Shown here in pieces: positions 18,544-26,242 of a stretch of 26,242 nt of DNA. Under the pieces are notes generated by a model. The model did not search any database, was not told the origin of the DNA, and worked only from the letters and a program-made list of their open reading frames with translations. Both the position numbers and the translations under genes were made by a program. The stretch comes from Liolophura sinensis (taxonomy: Eukaryota; Mollusca; Polyplacophora; Chitonida; Chitonidae), in contig NW_027018442.1 of assembly GCF_032854445.1 (NCBI RefSeq), forward strand, positions 1-26,242, read 5' to 3'. Each line of letters begins with the position of its first letter. Position 1 is the stretch's first letter.

Positions 18544-18754
18544 ACTCAAATTATAAATGAAAACCCTGGAAAAGCACAGGGCTTGGATATTTATAGGTAT
18601 TTCACAAATATGACACAGAAATCAGAGTAAAGCGCCATCCTTGACTAGGTTATAAACTTGCTCCAACCAAACCAGCATGGGCTGGATTCAAGCCGGTGAC
18701 TGTGTTGAGCCAACAAGGGTCCTCTGTACTGGTATCAAAGTATCTAGGCATCCG
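18544..18754. other. Non-coding DNA with a possible SINE-A scrap
   Basis: CCAGCATGGGCTGGATTCAA at 18671-18690 resembles the inverted B-box region of SINE-A but is too short to be sure. Confidence 0.3.
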
Positions 18755-18900
18755 GGGTCACTTTCACTAAACTTTGTAAGTAATATTTCTGCGTAACATA
18801 TTTCATAGAAGACTTTTTCTGGGTTATAGTGCCATAAGGGGACGTCATTTACAAGAAAAGTTAAGAAAAATTGATAAACAAAGTCTTGGGAAAGTGACCC
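18755..18900. mobile_element. Small MITE, 146 bp, with 23-bp inverted repeats
   Basis: The left end GGGTCACTTTCACTAAACTT (then TGT, to 18777) pairs with the complement of 18878-18900, which reads GGGTCACTTTCCCAAGACTT then TGT: 20 of 23 positions match. No coding capacity; target duplication not clear. Confidence 0.72.
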
Positions 18901-19575
18901 ATTTTACATTTTCTGTCTTACGGGAAAATCTATCTGAATGTTAGTTCCTGTTTGGCTTTCATAAGAGCGGTACAAAACAAAAAAGGAAAGGGCACGTAAC
19001 CCATGTAGTTTCTCACCTGTTTTACAGAGTCTTCAAGACACGGATGTGAATTGATTGGATTTTCCTCTGACTCTAACAGCCTGGTGTCGTGTGTGAAGTA
19101 CATGAATGTTGAGGAAAATGTTGAGAATGTTGTAAGTACCTGATAATAAAGAAACAACAGCTTCAGCTTCATGTCATTTGGATGGTCAGGTACCCAACAA
19201 ATGAAGATCGTTTCTCATTTTCAGTAGGCGTAGACACAACAAACATGTTTTTGTATGGATTTCAGCATTCATACAGCAAAGCCACATCCCCTCGCAAGTC
19301 CACCCCAGTCACGATCCCACTGAAGGTTTCTGTCTAATGTTTCATAGCACGTTTTATTTTCGGGAGGCTTACCACCGTCTAAATTTCATAACATTACAAT
19401 TTTGTTGCTATTCAATTAATTCTGCAGTTCTAGACGGCATAATCAATAATTTTTATTCCATGTGTGCATGCAACACTATATTCATCTTTAAACATCTTTT
19501 CATGATGATGTCAGCTGAAAAAACTGGATATTTTGCTCAATTGTTTCTAAATTCATATTCTTGAGATTTAAATAA
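18901..19575. other. Non-coding DNA
   Basis: Short frames on both strands are AT-rich and without recognisable domains. Nothing else is seen. Confidence 0.4.
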
Positions 19576-19917
19576 GCGGCCCCAATAGCACAGTTGGTAA
19601 AGCGTCAGCTTCAAGAGGAGGTAGATCCAGGGTCAATCCTGGGTCGGGTCACACCTAAGTTGTAATTCCCTCGCTTGGCATTCAACACGAATGGGATAGT
19701 GCAACGATTGGTTGACCCGCATCGGTACAATGGCTCGGGTAGGGCAGCTTACTTGCCTTCGGTAAGGCATCTCAGTGAAGCTGCACTAGATAAAAGAGCG
19801 GTGGAAATCCATCCTGCAACAAGGAGGCACATTACATGCAGTGTAAGGACTCCTCCATCGTCATACCACTGAAAAATTGTTGAGTGCGCCGTTAAGCCCC
19901 AAACACTCACCCACTCT
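19576..19917 (+). mobile_element. SINE-B, full length
   Basis: The head has the A box TAGCACAGTTGG, then GGTAGATCCAGGGTCAATCC and the GGGTCGGGTCACACC B-box region. The body has CGGTACAATGGCTCGGG, ATCTCAGTGAAGCTGCAC, AAAAGAGCGGTGGAAATCC and AACAAGGAGGCACATTACAT. The end has TGAAAAATTGTTGAGTGCGC, CGTTAAGCCCCAAACACTCA and a CACTC tail. Confidence 0.9.
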
Positions 19918-20539
19918 AAGAACAATACAGTTCACTCAGTTCTGCCACAGCACACGTACATATATTTACTCATCTTTAGTTACAGTATGCTTTGCCAAAC
20001 TATAGTGTTACTTATAGGCAAGACCATTAACTTAAATTTCATAGGTCTTGAGTTGCTGGAAAAGGATTTCGAATTCATAATTATCAGATGTAAACCTGTA
20101 GCTTGAATGTTTACTGAAGGAACTCGAGACCTCTGTCTTGTACTTCACTCTCAGCATCGTGAAAACAATACCAGGGTTGCTGTTATCAGCTCTACCCATT
20201 CCGTGTGCAAACAGCGTATGGTTATGTATCTGGGCTCCCTTCAGAGAAGCTGCGTTTCCATTTTACTCAAAATGTCTGGTTCAAACCCAGCCTTAGACAG
20301 GAAATTTGTAATGTAGATTCCCTCGCTCTCCCTGCTGTGTGACCTTGGTGACATTGAGCAGTCGACGACACTTCTGGGTGCATTGGTGCAGTCTATGTTT
20401 CCTCCACAAAGTTAAATAATCATATCAGTCAAATCATTGTCCATTAATATATTATTATATTATATATAAATATTAACGTGCCTTTTTGGTTTGTGTATAA
20501 ATTAATACTTGTATATGAAACAATACAGAATATTATCCT
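19918..20539. other. Non-coding DNA
   Basis: GGTTCAAACCC at 20278-20288 is B-box-like but has no A box or tRNA fold around it. An AT-rich run lies at 20440-20475. No gene recognised. Confidence 0.4.
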
Positions 20540-20935
20540 GCACGAGGCAGAGATGACAGGCGGAACAGTGTAAAAGATGCAGAGCTGGCAGGTAGAACAG
20601 TGTAAAAGATGCAGAGATTGCAGGTAGAACAGTGTAAAAGATGCGGAGATGGCAGGTAGAACAATGTAAAAGATGTGGAGATGGCAGGTAGAACAATGTA
20701 AAAGATGCAGAGCTGGCAGGTAGAACAGTGTAAAAGATGCAGAGATTGCAGGTAGAACAGTGTAAAAGATGCGGAGATGGCAGGTAGAACAATGTAAAAG
20801 ATGCGGAGATGGCAGGTAGAACAGTGTAAAAGATGCGGAGATTGCAGGTAGAACAATGTAAAAGATGTGGAGATGGCAGGTAGAACAATGTAAAAGATGC
20901 GGAGATGGCAGGTAGAATAGTGTAAAAGATGTACT
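20540..20935 (+). repeat. 32-bp minisatellite, 12 units, with a 4-unit higher-order pattern
   Basis: GAACA (last one GAATA) recurs from 20563 to 20915 every 32 bp. The unit is GATGCGGAGATGGCAGGTAG plus AACAGTGTAAAA. Variants alternate (AGAGCTGG, AGAGATTG, CGGAGATGG, C/TGGAGATGG) and this four-unit order (128 bp, from about 20580) repeats once, from about 20708. The minus-strand open frames across it are by-products of the repeat. Confidence 0.96.
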
Positions 20936-21384
20936 TTAAAGGTACCTGTAATTACTTTGAACTTGATGCAGTCTGTTACATAACAAACAGATGACTACAG
21001 TGCTTTTGTTCATATTTTCAGGCTGCCGACTGTTTAGGAGTAGCACATGTATAGTAACAGGCTGATACTTCCGTACATCACTTGGTAAGTAGAAGCAGAT
21101 GAAGCTGCATATATTCACCAGAAAGGATACATAAAGTGCTTGGTTTTTATTTCTTAATACAGAGGATATGTTGAGATCTGATATGTATTGTCATATAAAA
21201 GCTCCTCAGCTTTCTTCATGAGGTATAAAAATAAATTAAACCACAGTTTTCTCAAGGCCCCTGTGGTCAGTACGGAAATTAAGCGACCTACTGTGGTGAC
21301 GTCAACGGTGATAGCTGGCAACATAACTTAGTTCAAGGGAGAGGTTAAATAGGGGGTGCTAAACAGGTCCTCTATTCCTAGTAT
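20936..21384. other. Non-coding DNA
   Basis: No gene recognised. CTCAAGGCCCCTGTGGTCAG near 21253 superficially resembles a SINE head (GGCCCCTGTGG) but nothing SINE-like follows. Confidence 0.4.
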
Positions 21385-22152
21385 CCTGTGAAGTACTTAA
21401 TTTTCGTGTGGAACTAATTTTCGCGGATTTGCCTTCAATAATTCACCACGAAAAAATAATTTTAGCGAACAAAATATCCAATATTGAATCATGTGCTACA
21501 GGTAGTCATAATAAGGAAGTGAGATCTTTGCCAGGGTGAAGGATGTTGTGCTAGGAAAAGCCAGCTAAAGTTTTTAACTGCAGGGAAGTGAAATTATGGT
21601 TTAAATATATACAAACTCTGGTGCTAAGGCTTGGTGGGTATAAAACAAAGTGGAAGTTTATTCATCTTTAGTTTGATCAATCTTGGCTATGCCTGTAAAG
21701 TGAAAGAAAAGTAGATACCAGCATGTGCTGGCTTCTAATGAATGTCGCTCTGATACACGCTATCCCATTGGCTGTGTCTTTCCTGTGGTCCAATGAGTGA
21801 GCTTCGAAAAAACTGTTAAGTGTGTGCAAAAACACAATGGCCGTTTGACAACTAAGGCAATGTTTGCGGTTTCTGACCTGCTAGAGAGGAAGGTAAAAAC
21901 TTAAAACAATGCAAACCTTACAGTGTTGCTTGATAAAGAATGAGTTTCACGCAGGAAACAAGGAAGGATTAAAGCCACCCATGATGACACCTGTGCTTGA
22001 ATAATTTCGGCCATATTATATCTTGGAAAATTGTAAGATTATAAGGTTTGTTTATCAGTATGCTCTTAAATGTGCGAAAATTAATTCCCGCAAACATATT
22101 TTTGGAGAAAATCTGTGAAAGTCAATTCCATTGAATAATAAGTACTTTACAG
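21385..22152. mobile_element. Non-autonomous DNA transposon, ~768 bp
   Basis: The left end CTGTGAAGTACTTA (21386-21399) pairs with the right end TAAGTACTTTACAG (22139-22152), 13 of 14 bases. TAT lies outside both ends (21382-21384 and 22153-22155), a possible target duplication. Subterminal TTTTCGCGG/CGAAAA-type motifs occur near both ends. No transposase frame is present. Confidence 0.6.
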
Positions 22153-22946
22153 TATGTTTATCGACACTGTCGTTCCAGATATCTCTGACAATTGATACAA
22201 ATTCTGTAAGACTCGACTGTTTTCATATTACACATGAGGAAGACAATCGAAGACTGTAAATCTCATGTGTTACTCCCTTTGGTGCGTGTGCGAAACGCTC
22301 ACCAAGTGATGTAAATAGAACGGAAGAGGCCATTATAAACGGGGTGTGGTTTTCGCTGACAAAAATGACTGGATAGATATTACATGCCAGGTGTAACACA
22401 ACAAAGTGTTGCATTGTTGATTTCATTTTCTCATCGGCGAAGCTATTGTGATGTGATGGTGTCACAGAAAAGTGATGCGTAATCAGTATATGACGAACGA
22501 TTTGCACAGAAAGATCGAACGTGTATATGTACTAACCGGTGTGCTGCAGACGATATGACAGCATTTGCAGCAGTGTTAATTTCATGCTGAGAAATGTGTC
22601 ATGTGTCGAGATTACAAGCAGACCGTTACCATTGAATGCTCACTGACTCAAAACACATTATTTTCAACAGCCGCTTTTGCCATCAGTTTGATGTACTCAT
22701 CCAAACTGAATCAGTGACTATATAGACTGGTACCCCTTTTGTGCACAACAGTGGATTTGCCTGGTGTGGTATGACATTTCAGGTCGCATGCTATGTAGAG
22801 TAACTTTGCTGGGATTTTCCAATGCTATGTCAGATATGGGTGTGAAAGTGTTTACATGACTGGAGTTTTTCATGTTTAATTATTAGATTACCCGCATTAA
22901 ACGTTTTGCAGAGGGTTATAGTATTGAAATAATGTTTCCTGCTAAT
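22153..22946. other. Non-coding DNA
   Basis: A minus-strand frame (22507-22223) starts only with GTG and has no recognisable domain. Nothing else is seen. Confidence 0.4.
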
Positions 22947-23051
22947 GTGTCTAGCGGCAGTTTTATAGTCAATAGGTGGACAAAGTCAAACAATTTTAGG
23001 TTGAATTAATAATCTCGTCCACCTTATGGACTATAAGCTGCAGTTAGACAC
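22947..23051. repeat. Long hairpin, 33-bp arms, 35-base loop
   Basis: 22949-22981 (starts GTCTAGCGGCAG, ends TAGGTGGAC) pairs with 23017-23049 (starts GTCCACCTTATGG, ends GCAGTTAGAC). The inner TATAGTC-ATA-GGTGGAC part pairs almost perfectly, with one bulged base and a mismatch. It could be a tiny foldback or MITE, or a transcribed hairpin. Confidence 0.72.
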
Positions 23052-24602
23052 CCATAGCAGGAATACTATTTCTGAATGGCAATATGTTATTAAGAAGTTT
23101 AAAAATCCCTCAAAAATGAAATTTTTTTGTTGATATCTTTCTTCATTTTTTGTACATCTATTTATAACCTTATTTGTCGTTGTCACATGACAACTGAAAT
23201 CACATGAAAAAAAAAGCACAGCATAAAACTCCAAGCATACATAACAATATAACCTTTCACAATAGACTCCACTTTTTATAGTATGGTATTTTCATATATC
23301 CTTGGAACTGGTTACTGTTCAAAAGAAATTGCTTATTGAATATCTCCTGTGTTTTGAAGTTCTGCTCCTGCCTCACTGTAAAAGCGTATAGAGAAAGAGA
23401 ATGATCAAAACTCGGAAACAGGATAAAGTACAGTTCAGAAGAATTGGGTAGTTTCAAGTTAGAACTCTTTATCATTGAAGGCAGAAAAGTCCAGCTGTAT
23501 CATGTGACATGTCAAAAATGTTAGGCAACTATATTGATCACATTCACTATAGTATGGGCTTCTGAAAATGTGTCACAAAAAGCAATTTAGAGTAGAGGAA
23601 TGATAGAGAAGATTGAGAATCTGAATGTGTGTGAACTTGAGAATCTCCTAAAGGAAAGAGGTGCCATTTGTAGCTCTGAAAAAAATGGTTAGACAGCTGA
23701 TAAGTAAATTAATAGAAACAATGGTTGATTGCTAGAAACACCTACCACCACATGTACTTTGATAATAATTACACCCAAGGATAAGTTCAAGCCCATCTGT
23801 GATCCCGAATAACATTTTGGTTACATGTACAAGGCATATCTCCAGATACTGTTCCAATTTTGTGTCAAGAAGCATATGACCAGAGTGTCAAAATGCCCCT
23901 TCTACAGTATGTTTGGCAGAGTTATGTCCCTTCCCACCCTAAATAAATGTATTTGTACCCTGTGGAAAGAAATCTTGTCATTGCAGTCCTGCCCAGAGCT
24001 TTGGAATAATTCATTTGTTTTACCTCTCTGGAATGGAGTACTTTGGCGGTATTGTGTATCATATGGCACAGGTGCACATGTACATAGGACTTGAGCAACT
24101 AGAAACATTATTTTGGGATTTTTGCAACCTTCCATTAAGAGAGATTAAAAAGAGTGACATATCACATTATTGAACTTTGCCCTTCCCATGGTCCTGCAAG
24201 GTGTGAGGCTTGTCCAATGAGAAGCCACCATCTTCCTCATTAATATTTGTACTTATTCTGCTTAATGGTGCTTTGGTAGGGTGGTTTGTCATGTGGCTAA
24301 CGCAGGATTTTCACTTAGAATTGGAGGAGGAGGTCAGAGTTCAAAAGTAGGCAGCTGAATTGAAAGCAATTATGTCACAATTACTACTGATTTAAATAGT
24401 AAGAATATTCAAAGTAGGCGGCTGCTAGTGGACAGCTGTCTGCAGCCTGCTACTTGCCCTTTTGAACACCCTGTAGTAATGTGCATTCCAAGAAGAATGG
24501 TAATGTAAAATTGAATATATTCATACACCCTATTTGTGCTAGCAAGAGATAGACGATTAAGCACGAGCTACTGTATGTCGAAATAATACAGAAAACCTCT
24601 TT
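23052..24602. other. Non-coding DNA
   Basis: AT-rich sequence with scattered short frames, none recognisable. CAGAGTTATGTCCCTTCCC near 23919 resembles a phrase common in molluscan interspersed repeats, but no element boundary could be set. Confidence 0.35.
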
Positions 24603-24617
24603 TCTGAACAAAGTGAC

Positions 24618-24980
24618 CGGCCCGGATAGCACAGTTGGTAGAGGGCCCGCTTCTGGACCGGTAGATCCAGGATCAATCCTTGATCGAGTCACACCAAAGA
24701 CTTTAAAAGAGGAAGTTGTAACTTCCTCGCTTGACGTTCAGCATGAAGGGGATAGTGCAACGACTGTAGACCTGTATCAGTATAATGGCTCGGGCGGGCA
24801 GCTTACTTGCCTTCGTAAGTCGTCTCAGTGAAGCAGCACTAAATAAAAGAGCGGTGGAAATCCGTCCTGCAACAAGGAGGCACATTACACGTACATGCAC
24901 CCTAAGGACTCGTTCGTCGTCATATGACTGAAAAAATTGTTGAGTACGACGTTAAACCCCAATCACTCACTCACTCACTC
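24618..24980 (+). mobile_element. SINE-B, full length, with probable target duplication
   Basis: A box TAGCACAGTTGG at 24627-24638, B-box-like TGATCGAGTC at 24681-24690, then body, TTGTTGAGTACGACGTTAAA and CCCCAATCACTCACTCACTC. CTGAACAAAGT (24604-24614) before it and CTGAACAAGT (24980-24989) after it look like the target duplication with one base difference. Confidence 0.9.
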
Positions 24981-24989
24981 TGAACAAGT

Positions 24990-26000
24990 CACAACAGCAT
25001 GAACAGTTGCATGAAAGGCCTGTGAAAATCCGCATTGTCACATCTTTTTCTTTGAAGTGGAAGTTTCAGGCCAGTTATCACGAGGCCAATTCCCTAAACA
25101 ACGTTCAGCACAAATCACCAGAGATAATAAAAAAAAAAGTATATAAGTATGAAATTAAAATGGTTTTCAATGATGTTTGAAAGGTGCAAGGAGTGTTTTA
25201 GATGGATGAATTTAACCAAAGTCCCCAAATTGTGTTCTATGCTATTTTATACATGAAGCTGTTGATAATTATATTATGTACAAGTGTCTCAGTTGCGCTT
25301 TCAGATTCTTTATTTCAGTTTTTTTTTGCGCTCTAAGGCGCTCCTTTGGATTGTCAAATTTTCAACTCTCTCATGTTCATTTTATGGCTTATGAGACATC
25401 TTTTCAAAGCGATTTGTTATACTGAATTGAAACATGGCTTTACTACTGCACATTGCAGCTCACGAGTGAGTTTCAGACCATTTTCAAAACGTTGACCTGT
25501 ATATATTCTGACAGCTCAGATTGTTCAGGGACATGAATTTCAAACAGCTCTGCCTTTTGATTTCCACACCTAGCATGAGGGCTTTTTCCTTGGAGTTTTT
25601 CCATTGAATTGGGGTAAACATGGCCATTGTATGCATACAAGCCAGACTGGGGACTATGTTTTTTCACTGTGGGGATTTTACTTATGACAGAGTTCTCTGT
25701 TGTTCTTTGGCTAGCTCCTGAATGGATACCCACATATTATGTGTATTACTATGGAAACATCCCATGGGGGATTATCAGCATCTGAGGGCTTTTGCTGTTA
25801 ACTTAAGGTGTATGCGTAAACAGTTGTCTGATTTACCTGTACCTAGGTGGTGTGTGATTCAGAAAACTGTTACAATTTATTGTTTGATATTAAACCGAGA
25901 TACAAGTCTAAGGTAATCTCCTGCCCTCCTCATTAAGCTGATTTTCTGATTGTTAGATTAGGTTCTTCATAGAAATGTGGTTATGTTTTACAACACCCAT
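24990..26000. other. Non-coding DNA
   Basis: T-rich run near 25319-25328 followed by GCGCTCTAAGGCGC (25330-25343). Short frames have no recognisable domains. Confidence 0.4.
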
Positions 26001-26158
26001 GTCAATGTGAGTTCAAGTTCAGCTCATGCTGGCTTCCTCTCAGCTGGTACATGCCACCAACCTGCAGATGCTTGTGGGTTCACACAGCCCTGTTTCCTCC
26101 ACCATAATGCTGGCCACCGTTATTTATGTGAAATCTGCTTGAGTTAAATCAATAAATA
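26001..26158 (+). mobile_element. SINE-A, head-truncated, diverged
   Basis: It runs GTGAGTTCAAGTTCAGCTC (B box region), ATGCTGGCTTCCTCTC, CCAACCTGCAGATG, TTTCCTCCACCATAATGCTG and GTGAAATCTGCTTGAG, then ATCAATAAATAG. Confidence 0.83.
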
Positions 26159-26242
26159 GTGTGATCACTACCAGACTACAGCTCTTATACATCAAACAAT
26201 CCATGAGAAGCAAATGTAACTTGAAAATGAAGATTATTTTTA

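Noticed and set aside
20502-20888. Minus-strand 128-residue repetitive frame
   Set aside because: Translation of the 32-bp minisatellite; a second overlapping frame is equally open, and no domain or signal is present.
22223-22507. 94-residue minus-strand frame
   Set aside because: It starts only with GTG and shows no domain; probably random.

Overview
The window looks like nuclear DNA of an animal, most likely a mollusc. It holds two eukaryotic protein genes, one split by GT-AG introns, in AT-rich DNA crowded with tRNA-derived SINEs. The tails of these SINEs (one ending in repeated AATA, one in repeated ACTC) are of a kind I associate with gastropods and bivalves. The species cannot be fixed from the sequence alone, and nothing bacterial, phage or viral was seen.

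The two genes converge. On the plus strand, four coding exons (4006-4194, 5597-5734, 7489-7951, 8811-9046) join in frame into a 341-residue DTWD1 homologue, a tRNA-uridine aminocarboxypropyltransferase. On the minus strand, a single exon (12018-10975) encodes a 347-residue kelch-repeat protein matching KLHDC9. The two products have no known shared pathway.

Layout: 1-4005 is upstream DNA with one copy of an unnamed interspersed repeat (family C), a promoter-like patch near 1.9-2.0 kb and a DNA-transposon remnant (2365-2955). 4006-9046 is DTWD1, whose introns hold five SINE-A copies and a second family C copy. 9047-10974 is the intergenic tail-to-tail region with SINE-B and SINE-A copies. 10975-12018 is KLHDC9. 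From 12.05 kb to the end no gene is recognised. That part holds an inverted-repeat element beside a 55-bp minisatellite, a foldback element, a family C copy split by a SINE, a SINE with a tandemly amplified tRNA head, three further inverted-repeat elements or hairpins, a 32-bp minisatellite and two SINE-B copies.

The most interesting content is repeat biology. Two SINE-A copies carry independent internal tandem amplifications of about 52 bp, one in the 3' half and one in the tRNA head. Two SINE families with different heads share a 3' domain of about 50 bp. A young SINE with a perfect 12-bp target duplication sits 25 bp from the last DTWD1 splice acceptor. An undescribed (to me) repeat family occurs three times. 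No new multi-gene biological system was found.
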